A stretch of 39,293 nucleotides of DNA from an uncultured Blautia sp. (GCA_958367245.1 CATXEA010000028.1:1-39293); one strand, 5' to 3'; positions 28,414 to 37,640 are shown, counted from the first letter of the stretch. The notes: generated by a model not told the origin, from the letters alone. A program made the numbers and translations.

Positions 28414-29121
28414 ATGAAAGTACCGAATCATATAGCGATTATCCTTGATGGAAACGGAAGATGGGCGAAAGCGAAGGGAATGCCCAGAAGCTACGGTCAT
28501 GTGAAAGGATGCGCCAATCTGGAGACAATCTGCGATGATATGAAAGAGCTGGGCGTCAAGTATCTGACGGTTTATGCTTTTTCTACAGAGAACTGGAAGC
28601 GTTCCAGAGAGGAAGTGGAAGGGCTGATGAAGCTTTTCCGCAATTACCTCAAAAAATGTATCAAAATATCCGAAAAGAACAGGATGAAAGTAAAGGTCAT
28701 CGGAGACATAACAGCTTTTGACGATGACATTCAGAAAAAAATTGTGGAGCTGGAAGAGTTTTCCAAAGATTACGATGAACTTCATTTCCAGATTGCGCTC
28801 AATTACGGAAGCCGCGACGAGATTCTGCGCGGAGTGAGAAAGCTTGCCCAGGATGCAGTCGATGGAAAAGTGAAGCCTTCGGAAATCGACGAGGCAGTTT
28901 TTGAGAGTTATCTGGACACGGCGGGAATTCCGGATCCGGATCTTATGATCCGCACAAGCGGCGAGCTGCGTCTTTCCAATTATCTGCTGTGGCAGATGGC
29001 TTATACGGAATTTTATTTTACAGATGTAGCATGGCCGGATTTCCACAAACCGGAACTCATTAAGGCGATTGAGAAATATAATGAAAGAGACCGGAGATAC
29101 GGAGGAGTAAAGGAGGAATAA
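28414..29121 (+). CDS. uppS: Isoprenyl transferase / undecaprenyl diphosphate synthase (235 aa)
   Basis: Cis-prenyltransferase making the C55 lipid carrier for peptidoglycan. The catalytic IILDGNGRWAKAKG has Asp12 where expected. Other landmarks are YAFSTENWKRS, YGSRDEIL, the PDLMIRTSGELRLSNYLLWQ box and TDVAWPDF. GGAGGAG precedes the ATG by 6 bases. cdsA starts 4 bases after its stop, so the two form one operon. Confidence 0.97.
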   Translation: MKVPNHIAIILDGNGRWAKAKGMPRSYGHVKGCANLETICDDMKELGVKYLTVYAFSTENWKRSREEVEGLMKLFRNYLKKCIKISEKNRMKVKVIGDITAFDDDIQKKIVELEEFSKDYDELHFQIALNYGSRDEILRGVRKLAQDAVDGKVKPSEIDEAVFESYLDTAGIPDPDLMIRTSGELRLSNYLLWQMAYTEFYFTDVAWPDFHKPELIKAIEKYNERDRRYGGVKEE

Positions 29122-29125
29122 ACGA

Positions 29126-29920
29126 ATGTTTAAGACGAGACTCTTAAGCGGAATCCTGCTGGTGGCAATTGCCCTTCTTACGATATGCAGCGGCAGCTAT
29201 ATACTGTTTTTTACCCTGCTGGGTGTGTCGCTGATCGGAATGCAGGAATTATATAAAGTGATGGGCGTCCATCAGGAAAAAATGAATCTTTTGGGGATTA
29301 CAGGATTTGTGGGAGCAGCCGTTTATTATGCGGCAATGCTTCTTGATTTTGAAAGATACGGCATGATGGCTGTAATTTTTGCGCTTGTGATGATTATGTT
29401 CGTCTATGTGTTCCGCTATCCGGCATATAAGGCAGAACAGGTAATGGCAACATTTTTCGGAATCATTTATGTTGCGGTGATGCTGTCCTTTATTTACCTT
29501 ACCAGAAATCTTCCGGACGGCAAGTTTATCGTGTGGCTGATTTTCTTATGTTCATGGGGATGTGATACCTGTGCGTATTGTGTAGGCGTATTAATCGGCA
29601 AGCATAAAATGGCTCCGGTATTAAGTCCGAAGAAATCAGTGGAGGGCGCAGTAGGCGGAGTTGCCGGAGCAGCTCTTCTGGGAAGTATCTACGCATGGGC
29701 AACACAGGGGCAGATACTGGAGTATGCGGTAATCTGCGCAGTGGGCGCTCTGATTTCTATGGTTGGAGATCTTGCTGCATCAGCGATTAAGCGAAATCAG
29801 GGAATCAAGGATTACGGAAAGCTGATTCCCGGACATGGAGGAATTCTGGACCGTTTTGACAGTGTAATCTTTACAGCTCCTGTCATTTATTTCCTTTCCG
29901 TGTTAATTCTTAGACTTTAA
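29126..29920 (+). CDS. cdsA: Phosphatidate cytidylyltransferase (264 aa)
   Basis: Makes CDP-diacylglycerol for phospholipid synthesis. It is an integral membrane protein with about seven to eight helices. The family signature near the C-terminus is complete: SMVGDLAASAIKRNQGIKD, then LIPGHGGILDRFDS. AAGGAGG precedes the ATG. Usual length. Confidence 0.96.
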   Translation: MFKTRLLSGILLVAIALLTICSGSYILFFTLLGVSLIGMQELYKVMGVHQEKMNLLGITGFVGAAVYYAAMLLDFERYGMMAVIFALVMIMFVYVFRYPAYKAEQVMATFFGIIYVAVMLSFIYLTRNLPDGKFIVWLIFLCSWGCDTCAYCVGVLIGKHKMAPVLSPKKSVEGAVGGVAGAALLGSIYAWATQGQILEYAVICAVGALISMVGDLAASAIKRNQGIKDYGKLIPGHGGILDRFDSVIFTAPVIYFLSVLILRL

Positions 29921-29942
29921 GAACAGGGAGGTCTGGTGATTT

Positions 29943-31085
29943 ATGAAAAAAATAGCAATTTTGGGTTCTACAGGTTCTATCGGCACACAGACTCTGGATG
30001 TAGTACGTTTAAACGGCGATATCGAGGTGCTTGGAATCAGTGCGGGAAGCAATGTGGAGCTTTTGGAGAAGCAGGTAAGGGAGTTTCGTCCAAGGCTTGC
30101 GGCAGTGTGGAAGGAAGAGGCTGCCAGAGAGCTTGCTGTGCGGATTGCAGATACAGAAACGAAAGTGGTGTCCGGTATGGACGGACTTCTGGAGCTTGCC
30201 CGTATGCCTGAAACGGAAATTCTTGTGACAGCTATTGTAGGGATGATTGGAATCCGTCCGACTATGGAGGCTATCAGGGCAGGAAAGGATATTGCTCTGG
30301 CAAATAAAGAAACTCTTGTGACAGCAGGCCATTTAATCATGCCTATGGCAAAAGAGTACGGAGTAAAAATTCTTCCGGTGGACAGTGAACATAGCGCTAT
30401 TTTTCAGGCGCTTCACGGAGAAAATCCAAAAGAAATAGAAAAACTTTTGATTACAGCCTCAGGCGGTCCTTTTCGTGGAAAGAAAACGGAAGAGCTTGCC
30501 CACGTAACGCTTGCAGATACGCTGAAGCATCCAAACTGGGTGATGGGGCAGAAGATTACCGTGGATTCTGCGACTCTGGTAAATAAAGGGCTGGAGGTAA
30601 TGGAAGCGAAGTGGCTGTTTGATGTGGATTTAGACCATATTGAGGTGGTTGTCCAGCCGAAGAGTATCATTCATTCTATGGTGGAATTTAAAGACGGCGC
30701 TGTGATGGCGCAGCTTGGAACACCGGATATGAGACTGCCGATTCAGTATGCGCTTTATTATCCGGAGCGCAGATATCTGGATGGGGAGAGACTGGATTTC
30801 AGGACTCTTACCCAAATTACCTTTGAGGAGCCGGATATGGAGACCTTTAAAGGGCTTCCTATGGCAATGGAAGCCTCACGGTGCGGAGGAAGTATGCCTA
30901 CTGTATTTAATGCGGCAAACGAGCTTGCAGTCCATAAATTTTTACATGAAAAGATTGGTTTTCTGGATATTTATGAGATTATCGGGCAGTCTATGTCAAG
31001 ACATAAGGTTATCCCTCATCCTAATCTGGAAGAGATTCTGGAAGTAGAAAAAGAGACTTATCAGTGGATTGAAAGCAGGTGGTAG
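29943..31085 (+). CDS. dxr: 1-deoxy-D-xylulose 5-phosphate reductoisomerase (380 aa)
   Basis: Second step of the MEP isoprenoid pathway, NADPH dependent. Landmarks: ILGSTGSIGTQTLDVV (cofactor), ALANKETLVTAG, VDSEHSAIFQ (metal), ITASGGPFRGK, HPNWVMGQKITVDSATLVNKGLE and VVVQPKSIIHSMVEF. GGGAGG lies upstream. Its stop codon is one base before the preferred start of rseP. Its product feeds UppS, encoded two genes upstream. Confidence 0.97.
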   Translation: MKKIAILGSTGSIGTQTLDVVRLNGDIEVLGISAGSNVELLEKQVREFRPRLAAVWKEEAARELAVRIADTETKVVSGMDGLLELARMPETEILVTAIVGMIGIRPTMEAIRAGKDIALANKETLVTAGHLIMPMAKEYGVKILPVDSEHSAIFQALHGENPKEIEKLLITASGGPFRGKKTEELAHVTLADTLKHPNWVMGQKITVDSATLVNKGLEVMEAKWLFDVDLDHIEVVVQPKSIIHSMVEFKDGAVMAQLGTPDMRLPIQYALYYPERRYLDGERLDFRTLTQITFEEPDMETFKGLPMAMEASRCGGSMPTVFNAANELAVHKFLHEKIGFLDIYEIIGQSMSRHKVIPHPNLEEILEVEKETYQWIESRW

Positions 31086-31086
31086 A

Positions 31087-32376
31087 TTGAAAATCATTAT
31101 TGCAATTATCATATTCAGCGCAATTATTCTTTTTCACGAGCTGGGGCATTTCCTTCTTGCAAAAAAGAATAAAATTGTGGTGACAGAGTTTTCCCTTGGA
31201 ATGGGACCGCGACTTCTGAGTACGGAAAAAAACGGAACAAGGTATTCCCTGAAGCTTTTTCCTATCGGAGGTTCCTGCGCCATGCTGGGGGAAGATATGG
31301 AGGCAGGAGACGCGCCGGGAACTTTTCAGGCTGCGCCGGTGTGGGGCAGGATTTCTGTTGTTGCCGCAGGACCGATTTTTAATTTTATTCTTGCCTTTGT
31401 GCTGTCTGTGATCATTGTGGGAGCGCTGGGATATGAACCGGCTACCGTGCTGTCTGTGGAGAAAGGCTCTGCGGCTGCGGCAGCAGGTCTTCAGGAAGGA
31501 GATTTGATTACAAAGTATCAGGATTATTCCATTGATCTGGGAAAAGATATTTACGTGTATTCTTTCCTGAATGAACTGAAGGCAGATGACACCATCCGCC
31601 TGACTGTAAAGCGTGACGGGGAGAAAAAAGAAATTGTCTATAAACCGGATGTTGAGATAAGGTATCTTCTGGGATTTAACAGGACAGATGTAAATTCTAT
31701 GGAAGTGGAATCCCTGATTCCGGGAATGCCTCTTGAAGATGCAGGTGTGAAGCCGGGAGATGTGATTACTTCTGTGAATGGAATCAAGGTTCCGGACGGA
31801 GAGGCTTATCAGAATTATATTAATGAGAATCCGTTAAATGGAGAAAAAATCCATATCACATATATGCGAAACGGTCTGGAATATGAAACGGATATTATCC
31901 CGAAAGAATACCGTACTCCGAAATCCGGTTTTGTATATAATCTTTACAGTGAAAAGGCAAAAGGCTTCGAGGTATTTAAGTATGCGGCCCTTGAAGTGAA
32001 ATATATGATTCGTACCACTCTTCTGAGTCTGAAGGAGCTGTTTACAGGAGGGCTTGGAATGAAGGATTTAAGCGGACCTGTAGGTGTGGTGGATGCCATC
32101 GGCGATACCTATGAACAGAGTAAGAGCGAGGGTAATCTGTTTCTGTGGATGAATATGCTTAATATGGCAGTTCTTCTTTCTGCCAATCTGGGCGTTATGA
32201 ACCTGATTCCTTTCCCTGCTCTGGACGGCGGCAGACTGGTATTTCTGCTTGTGGAATCTATCAGGAAGAAACCGATTAACCGGAATGTGGAAGGTATGAT
32301 TCACTTTACAGGTCTTATGTTCCTGATGATTTTGATGGTAGTGGTCATGTATAATGATATTTTGAAGATTTTTTAA
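31087..32376 (+). CDS. rseP: RIP site-2 metalloprotease, RseP family (429 aa)
   Basis: An intramembrane zinc protease that cleaves anti-sigma factors or remnant signal peptides. HELGH (residues 17-21) lies in the first transmembrane helix, two PDZ-like regions follow (residues about 130-195 and 200-280), and the third catalytic element is NLIPFPALDGGR. I prefer the TTG at 31087, behind AGGTGG; another TTG at 31069 overlaps dxr. Length is normal. It might process the DUF4179 anti-sigma candidate elsewhere in the window, but that is speculation. Confidence 0.95.
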   Translation: MKIIIAIIIFSAIILFHELGHFLLAKKNKIVVTEFSLGMGPRLLSTEKNGTRYSLKLFPIGGSCAMLGEDMEAGDAPGTFQAAPVWGRISVVAAGPIFNFILAFVLSVIIVGALGYEPATVLSVEKGSAAAAAGLQEGDLITKYQDYSIDLGKDIYVYSFLNELKADDTIRLTVKRDGEKKEIVYKPDVEIRYLLGFNRTDVNSMEVESLIPGMPLEDAGVKPGDVITSVNGIKVPDGEAYQNYINENPLNGEKIHITYMRNGLEYETDIIPKEYRTPKSGFVYNLYSEKAKGFEVFKYAALEVKYMIRTTLLSLKELFTGGLGMKDLSGPVGVVDAIGDTYEQSKSEGNLFLWMNMLNMAVLLSANLGVMNLIPFPALDGGRLVFLLVESIRKKPINRNVEGMIHFTGLMFLMILMVVVMYNDILKIF

Positions 32377-32384
32377 TTAGGTGG

Positions 32385-32409
32385 AAGGCGTCCGGGCGGG
32401 CGCCTTTTT
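32385..32409 (+). terminator. Terminator of the pyrH-rseP gene series
   Basis: AAGGCG (32385-32390) pairs with CGCCTT (32401-32406), then TTTTT, directly behind rseP and facing the convergent MerR gene. Confidence 0.75.
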
Positions 32410-33222
32410 CTACGATATTTTTTCTGTTTTTATCATAATTTTAGTTATATAATCTTTTTCATCTGAAATAGCAAATTCGTTTAAGCCGATTTCGTAGGCA
32501 AAACCGGTCAGCTTTAAGCTGTTATTTTCCGCAAAAGAAATTATTTTCTGATAGGCAAGTGGAAGAGTGCTCCATGTTCCTCTGTGATAACAGCAAATAT
32601 AAGTTCCTGCAGGCTTACGAAAGATATTTTTTGCAGGTGTCTGACTTAAGGCAGGGGTGTAAAGCCCGTCGTAAATGGAGAAATCATTTTTTAATACCTT
32701 TTCCACAGATATGATTCCGCCGACTCCCATGCGTATCTGTTCTACGTCCCATGTTTCTTTCATATAATAAAAAACATTGGAAACATCGTTATCATAGAAA
32801 TCATAGGGCAAAACAAGCAGCTTTTCTTCTTTGCATTCCATAAGCTCAATTTTAAAGCCATCCAGAGTTTTGCAGAGCTCAATCTGCTCTCTCTTTGTCT
32901 GGATTGCTTTTTTGATATTTTTCAGGCGCTTTATCTCGCGGTCTATTTCCTGTTCCTTTGTGGTGGAGAGATTGATGAATTTATCAGGAGCGGGATTGCC
33001 GAGATAGTCTTCGATTTCTTCAATGCTCATGTTTAATTCTTTCAGCATGAGAATGGATTCAAAATCAATACTCTGGGACAGGTCGTAATAGCGATAGCCG
33101 TTTTCTCCCTTTGTATTAGGGGAAAAAAGCCCGATACTGTCGTAATAGTGAAGCGTTCTCTTGTTGATATTATGCAGTCTGGCAAACTGCGCTGTCGTTA
33201 GTTTTATAGTATTTTTTTTCAT
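32410..33222 (-). CDS. MerR-family transcriptional regulator (270 aa)
   Basis: I start at 33222 (MKKNTIKLTTAQF), preceded by AGGGGG. The N-terminal winged HTH is clear (TTAQFARLHNINKRTLHYYD, GLFSPNTKGENGYRYYDLSQ), followed by the dimerising coiled coil (residues about 85-115). A GyrI/BmrR-like effector domain follows, with IRMGVGGIISVEKVL and GTYICCYHRGTWSTL. Such regulators sense small hydrophobic or cationic compounds. The gene diverges from an AI-2E-family gene whose promoter has the MerR-type 19-bp spacer. Confidence 0.92.
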   Translation of the reverse strand: MKKNTIKLTTAQFARLHNINKRTLHYYDSIGLFSPNTKGENGYRYYDLSQSIDFESILMLKELNMSIEEIEDYLGNPAPDKFINLSTTKEQEIDREIKRLKNIKKAIQTKREQIELCKTLDGFKIELMECKEEKLLVLPYDFYDNDVSNVFYYMKETWDVEQIRMGVGGIISVEKVLKNDFSIYDGLYTPALSQTPAKNIFRKPAGTYICCYHRGTWSTLPLAYQKIISFAENNSLKLTGFAYEIGLNEFAISDEKDYITKIMIKTEKIS

Positions 33223-33235
33223 GTAAATCCCCCTA

Positions 33236-33266
33236 TTGACATTACAGTAGATGTATAGTTTATGAT
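33236..33266 (+). promoter_or_regulatory. MerR-type promoter with 19-bp spacer
   Basis: TTGACA (33236-33241) and TATGAT (33261-33266) are 19 bp apart, the overlong spacing that MerR activators correct by twisting DNA. An inverted repeat TGTAT-N8-ATACA lies over the right part of the spacer and the -10 box. The MerR gene starts 14 bases to the left, on the other strand. Confidence 0.7.
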
Positions 33267-33324
33267 ACAGGAGAAAGGAGAGGAAAGTCAAGTTGTTCTG
33301 TAGAGATTTGTCAGAGGAGGGAGT

Positions 33325-34413
33325 ATGAAGGAAGATATATTGAGGATAGAGAAGCAGAAAAAATTTATTATACAGTTTTTATACTGGGGAATCATAATCG
33401 GAGCCTGTATCCTGCTTGGAAAATATCTGATTCCGGTTTTAGTTCCATTTATTATAGCTTTTATCATAGCAGGGGCATTAAATAAACCAATTCAGTACAT
33501 TTCGGAAAAAACAAGGATAAAAAGAAAAATCGTTTCAGTAATAGTCCTGCTTTTGTTTTTGTTTTGCTCGAGTATAATAGTCAGCTATTTCTGCTCATTG
33601 TGTTTCGGAATAGTAGAAAGGGTCGTTTCGTTTTTGCCCACATTATTTGAGAGCTTTATCATTCCGTTTACGGAACAGGCATTTGAAAAGGTGGAGGAGC
33701 TGTTTCATCATGCGGATTTATCTGTATTGGATGTTTTGCAGGCAAATGCGTCCACTGTTCTGGAAAGTATGAATCATGCTGTCAGGGAGTTTTCAAACGG
33801 TATCCTGTCCTCTCTTGCCAATGTGATTTCTGCTGTTCCCACATTGTTTATGCAGACTATCATTACGATAATCGCAATGTTTTTTATTACCATTGATTTT
33901 AATAAAATTGTGGGATTTATAAAAAGGCAGATACCGGAAACAAAAAAGAAGATTGTTTCAGAAGCAAAGAGCTATTTTATCAATACCCTGCCGAAGATTA
34001 TTTTATCCTATGGCGCAGTGTTAGGACTGACTTTTTTAGAATTGTGGACAGGTTTTCTTTTATTGAAAATACCTTATGCAAGTTTACTGGCGTTTCTGAT
34101 TGCAGTTTTGGATATTCTTCCGATTCTTGGAACAGGTACGATTTTAATACCCTGGGGAATCCTTAATCTTGTGACCGGAAAGTATACGCTGGCAGCAGGT
34201 ATCTTTATTCTGTATGTTGTAATTACGATTATCAGAAATATTGTGGAGCCGAAGCTGATTGGAAAGCAAATGGAGCTTCATCCTGTTTTGACGCTTGCCA
34301 GTATGCTCACAGGTTTAAAGCTTTTTGGTATATGGGGACTGTTTGGTCTTCCTGTTGCAGTTTCGTTTTTGAAAAAGATGAATACGAATGGTACAATCCA
34401 TATTTTTAAATAA
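33325..34413 (+). CDS. AI-2E family transporter / YtvI-like membrane protein (362 aa)
   Basis: Seven or eight hydrophobic segments in the AI-2E pattern: N-terminal pair (residues 17-55), a third near 65-95, a soluble stretch of about 100-160, then SYGAVLGLTFLELWTGFLLL, the conserved LAFLIAVLDILPILGTGTIL and IIRNIVEPKLIGKQMELHPV. Family members range from sporulation protein YtvI to sodium/proton antiporters and putative signal exporters; substrate unassigned. AGGAGGGAG precedes the ATG. The MerR-controlled promoter upstream suggests induction by a toxic or signalling compound. Confidence 0.9.
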   Translation: MKEDILRIEKQKKFIIQFLYWGIIIGACILLGKYLIPVLVPFIIAFIIAGALNKPIQYISEKTRIKRKIVSVIVLLLFLFCSSIIVSYFCSLCFGIVERVVSFLPTLFESFIIPFTEQAFEKVEELFHHADLSVLDVLQANASTVLESMNHAVREFSNGILSSLANVISAVPTLFMQTIITIIAMFFITIDFNKIVGFIKRQIPETKKKIVSEAKSYFINTLPKIILSYGAVLGLTFLELWTGFLLLKIPYASLLAFLIAVLDILPILGTGTILIPWGILNLVTGKYTLAAGIFILYVVITIIRNIVEPKLIGKQMELHPVLTLASMLTGLKLFGIWGLFGLPVAVSFLKKMNTNGTIHIFK

Positions 34414-34431
34414 GTAAAGGAGAGAATTGTG

Positions 34432-35052
34432 ATGGAGATTACATTAAGAGAATATCAGAAAGAGGATTTCAAAGTTTTACAGAATATTATCAGAAAAACA
34501 TGGCACTACGATGACCTGAGCAGTCCCGAAACAGCTCAAAAACTGGCGAGGGTATTTCTGAGCAGTTGCCTGACAAACTATACCTTCTCCCGGGTGGCTC
34601 TTGATAATGGGGTTCCGGTAGGAATTATACTTATCAATCATAAGGCGAAACATAAATGTCCTTTCGGACTGAAGGTACAGCAGGTGAAAGCAATTACTTC
34701 TTTATTCCTCTCCAAAGAGGGAAGGAAGGTATCTAAGATTTTTGAAAGCGTAAGCGGGATTGACAAGGAACTTCTTAAAGAATGCAAAACGCCGTATCCG
34801 GCAGAGCTTTCCCTCTTTGCTGTGGATGAATCCTGCCGCGGTAAGGGAATCGGAAAAATGCTGTTTCAGTCAGCCCTTGATTATGCGAAAGAAGAAAAAC
34901 TGGATAAATTCTATTTATTTACAGATACAAGCTGTAATTTTGGATTTTATGAACATCAGGGAATGGTAAGGCGAAAGGAAAAAGAACACAGATTTGACAT
35001 TAAGGGGCAGTCTGCAAAAATGAATTTCTTTATTTACGATTATACAATATAA
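34432..35052 (+). CDS. GNAT family N-acetyltransferase (206 aa)
   Basis: The acetyl-CoA motif A is ELSLFAVDESCRGKGIGKML, followed by the helix QSALDYAKEE and the motif B strand KFYLFTDTSCNFGFYEHQG. AAGGAGA lies upstream; the ATG at 34432 is preferred over the GTG at 34429. It begins 18 bases after the AI-2E gene, so both are under the MerR-type promoter. Substrate unknown. Confidence 0.92.
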   Translation: MEITLREYQKEDFKVLQNIIRKTWHYDDLSSPETAQKLARVFLSSCLTNYTFSRVALDNGVPVGIILINHKAKHKCPFGLKVQQVKAITSLFLSKEGRKVSKIFESVSGIDKELLKECKTPYPAELSLFAVDESCRGKGIGKMLFQSALDYAKEEKLDKFYLFTDTSCNFGFYEHQGMVRRKEKEHRFDIKGQSAKMNFFIYDYTI

Positions 35053-35064
35053 GGCAGAATCAAA

Positions 35065-35096
35065 AACGCTCCGGCATTTTCACCGGAGCGTTCTTT
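35065..35096 (+). terminator. Terminator behind the GNAT gene
   Basis: AACGCTCCGG (35065-35074) pairs perfectly with CCGGAGCGTT (35083-35092), then CTTTT. It separates convergent genes. Confidence 0.82.
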
Positions 35097-35139
35097 TGGC
35101 TATCTTTCAGGCAGAAGTGGTTTGGAGGGAAATCTGCCG

Positions 35140-35610
35140 TTATTCCTTTGATTCCTGCTGCATTTTTTGTAAAGATTCATTTAATTTCCGGACATTGTGT
35201 CTGGAAATCAGATACAGTATAATCCAGAAAAAGGCAAAGAGCAGTGCAAAAAATCCAAAGTAAGATAAAACCCCTTTTATGCTGTGTTCCATCCAGCAGG
35301 CAATATAAGCGGATGGCATCATAATCAGTGAGACAGCAAGGAAGTAAATTCCTGTCTGCTTTGCAAGCCCCCATTTATCTATCTGCCATATGAAAGAGGC
35401 TGCGGAAAAACCTGCTCCTATGATTCCGCACAAAAATGTCTGGAGCAGAACAGCGTTTATTTCACTGCCCATTGTGACAGCCAACTGCGGGATGCAGGGA
35501 TAGTAATGACCGTCGCCCAGGAGCAGGGAAATGACCAGCGTTATCAGATAACCATATGCAATTCCAAGAAAGAAACCATTTATACTGCGGAAAATTATTC
35601 TTTTTTTCAT
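35140..35610 (-). CDS. DUF3021 membrane protein (156 aa)
   Basis: I start at 35610 (MKKRIIFRSINGFFLG), just behind the LytTR gene with GAGGTG upstream. Four transmembrane helices (about residues 10-31, 47-68, 79-100 and 115-137) and a basic, Gln-rich tail give the DUF3021 pattern. DUF3021 genes are typically paired with a LytTR regulator, as here. The role of the pair is not established; inhibition of the regulator by the membrane protein is the usual guess. Confidence 0.9.
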   Translation of the reverse strand: MKKRIIFRSINGFFLGIAYGYLITLVISLLLGDGHYYPCIPQLAVTMGSEINAVLLQTFLCGIIGAGFSAASFIWQIDKWGLAKQTGIYFLAVSLIMMPSAYIACWMEHSIKGVLSYFGFFALLFAFFWIILYLISRHNVRKLNESLQKMQQESKE

Positions 35611-35620
35611 ATCTGCCACC

Positions 35621-36061
35621 TCATATTCCCAATATTTTTTTGATTTTTGAAACATACCGCCTTGAAACATAGGTAACGGTATTATTTATCAGCTCTACAC
35701 AAATAGTTCCGGTAAAACTCAGATCAAAGTTTTTTACCTTTTTCAGATTGACAATTTCGGAATTGGAAATGCGGACAAAGCGCTGTGGGTCCAACCGTTT
35801 TTCAATCTCATATAAGCGCAGTTTTATGGAGTATTCTCCATGATCGGTTACTGCAAAAACCTTACCATTACCGGCATATATCTTTATCAGATTGTCTTCT
35901 TCCAGTATGGTGATCATTCCGTCTCTGATGCCGGAAATAACAGATGGATTTTTTTCTGATAATTTTTCCACAAGGGAATGAACTTCCTCTGTCATTGAAG
36001 CTGTCAGGACGACTACTTTTGGCTCATCATATAAAGGGTCTATTTTTATTTCTATTTGCAT
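35621..36061 (-). CDS. LytTR DNA-binding regulator (146 aa)
   Basis: I start at 36061 (MQIEIKIDPL), with AGGAGG 9 bases upstream. The first 50 residues form a small domain of their own. The LytTR domain covers about residues 50-143: IKIYAGNGKVFAVTDHGEY, LYEIEKRLDPQRFVRISNSE and IVNLKKVKNF. It lacks a response-regulator receiver domain, so it is not a phosphorelay protein. It lies 10 bases upstream of DUF3021 and is co-transcribed with it. Confidence 0.92.
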   Translation of the reverse strand: MQIEIKIDPLYDEPKVVVLTASMTEEVHSLVEKLSEKNPSVISGIRDGMITILEEDNLIKIYAGNGKVFAVTDHGEYSIKLRLYEIEKRLDPQRFVRISNSEIVNLKKVKNFDLSFTGTICVELINNTVTYVSRRYVSKIKKILGI

Positions 36062-36174
36062 GAGAACCACCTCCTATCTGTGCCTTATTATAAAAAAGAG
36101 GATATTGGTTTTCAACGGTTTTGCGATAGGTGGTCGGTTTGAGGATACAGGTGGCAGCAGCTATATTATTTTTA

Positions 36175-36678
36175 TCATTCAGAAGCAGATACCTGGTTAT
36201 ATATCATATCTACAACTGTTTCAAGGCTCAAATCTTTATGAAAAACCTGCTCTGAAATTATAGGAAGGAAATCTTTTTCTCTCCACCATCGTCTCATATC
36301 CTGCTCACCAAAATCATTTCGATTAGGTTTTGTACTGTGTCTGCGCAGGGTTTCTTCAAATGGTAAATCATAGTAATAGGCAAAAATATTCTGTCCGTAT
36401 TCTTCCAAAGCTGTTTCAAATAACTTGCAAAATGCCTCTGCCGGAAGTACGCCTTCCATGATGGTGATTTCTGAATGCGCTTTTCCGTATTTGAGGAGTT
36501 CAATCATTAAGGGTTCTGATTTCAGGATTCCTTCCTGACCCCATACATGTAAAACCTCCATACGAATGGTATCATGTGAAAGCAGCATGGTATTTGGACC
36601 GAATTTTTCCTGAAGCGCTTTTGCCACGGAGGTTTTCCCGCTGCCGGAATTTCCCCGCAGGATAATTAATTTATGCAT
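36175..36678 (-). CDS. P-loop kinase of the zeta-toxin/chloramphenicol-phosphotransferase type (167 aa)
   Basis: Walker A GNSGSGKTS is at residues 9-17; LLSHDTIRMEVL and the Walker B-like TIMEGVL follow, then YYDLPFEETLRRHSTK with an Arg-rich lid (RRWWREKDFL). It resembles small ATP-dependent kinases often annotated as uridine-kinase-like or AAA proteins. No antitoxin gene is adjacent, so a toxin role is not supported. GGAG lies upstream of the ATG. Confidence 0.85.
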   Translation of the reverse strand: MHKLIILRGNSGSGKTSVAKALQEKFGPNTMLLSHDTIRMEVLHVWGQEGILKSEPLMIELLKYGKAHSEITIMEGVLPAEAFCKLFETALEEYGQNIFAYYYDLPFEETLRRHSTKPNRNDFGEQDMRRWWREKDFLPIISEQVFHKDLSLETVVDMIYNQVSASE

Positions 36679-36751
36679 TATGTAAAATCTCCAAATTAAA
36701 TTTTAAATTTTCGAAAGGTTTCCAAAGTACAGAGCGCTTACTGCGCCAGAA

Positions 36752-37639
36752 TCAGGGAACAAGAATCAGTTCACAGGTACATTCCTGAAACTGTTCCTGT
36801 ATTTTTTCGTTTATGGCTTTCAGGGCGTTTGAAAAATCCTTTACAGCCAGATTTTCTGATTCAATTTTAAAATAAACTGCAATCCACAGATGACGTCCCG
36901 TTTTTGTAATATCGAAAAAAACAGGAGAAAAGTGATACTGTTCCAAAATAGGATTACAGATGTTTTTTGCCTCGTCCATGAATTCTTTATCTGGAGAAAA
37001 CAGGAAGAGTTCTTTCACTGCGCCCCATAATACCCTGATGCTTTCCGGAAGCATAAACACCATGACAAGAACTGCCACAATCTGGTCAAAATACGGGGAG
37101 ATGAATCCCAGAGATGTTTTTTCCAGATATTTTGATACGAAGAAGGCAAGGGACATTCCCAAACTGTAAAGAATATCCAGTTTCCATCCTAACAGCTCGG
37201 CATTTATGGTCGGAGAGGATAAGTTACGGCTCAGACGCTTCATCAACAGGAAAATCAGGATACTGGCGGCTCCAAGACAAAACTGAAACATGGAAACCTG
37301 CGTATTGTTTACCGGATTACCGCCGGACAGGGCAGAGTCCAGCACTTCTGCGGACACGCCCATGGTAACGGATAACATCATAACACCCTTGATGATGACA
37401 AATATGGATTCGACCTGAAAATACCCGTAGGGATGTTTTTCTGATACAGGCTTATGAAATAACGGGGTCAGAAACAGGAGCAGGGCGATAAAGACCAGCT
37501 CCGAGGCGTCATAGACAGCGTCCGTCAATGCAGACTGGGAGTGGCTGTATATGGAAAAAATAAACTCGACAACAGCAAATGCAAGTCCTGATAAAAAGGA
37601 CATCATTAAAATCTGTTTTTCTCTTTTTTCGGTTATCAT
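36752..37639 (-). CDS. Cation diffusion facilitator-type transporter (295 aa)
   Basis: I start at 37639 (MITEKREKQILMM), behind GAGGTG. Five to six transmembrane helices cover residues about 12-200. The second contains SALTDAVYDASELV, equivalent to the metal-binding HSLAD..SD of CDF exporters but with one His replaced. HPYGYFQVESI is the family's HPYGH-like loop. A cytoplasmic C-terminal domain follows. The altered metal site leaves substrate open (Fe, Mn, Zn, or none). It starts one base after the stop of sdaAA, so it is transcribed with the serine dehydratase genes. Confidence 0.9.
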   Translation of the reverse strand: MITEKREKQILMMSFLSGLAFAVVEFIFSIYSHSQSALTDAVYDASELVFIALLLFLTPLFHKPVSEKHPYGYFQVESIFVIIKGVMMLSVTMGVSAEVLDSALSGGNPVNNTQVSMFQFCLGAASILIFLLMKRLSRNLSSPTINAELLGWKLDILYSLGMSLAFFVSKYLEKTSLGFISPYFDQIVAVLVMVFMLPESIRVLWGAVKELFLFSPDKEFMDEAKNICNPILEQYHFSPVFFDITKTGRHLWIAVYFKIESENLAVKDFSNALKAINEKIQEQFQECTCELILVP

Positions 37640-37640
37640 T

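Noticed and set aside
28246..29046. 266-aa minus-strand frame over frr and uppS
   Set aside because: It covers two recognised genes and the terminator between them; no ribosome-binding site.
36175..36678. Zeta-type toxin of a toxin-antitoxin pair
   Set aside because: There is no epsilon-like or other small antitoxin gene next to it; the P-loop alone does not support toxicity.
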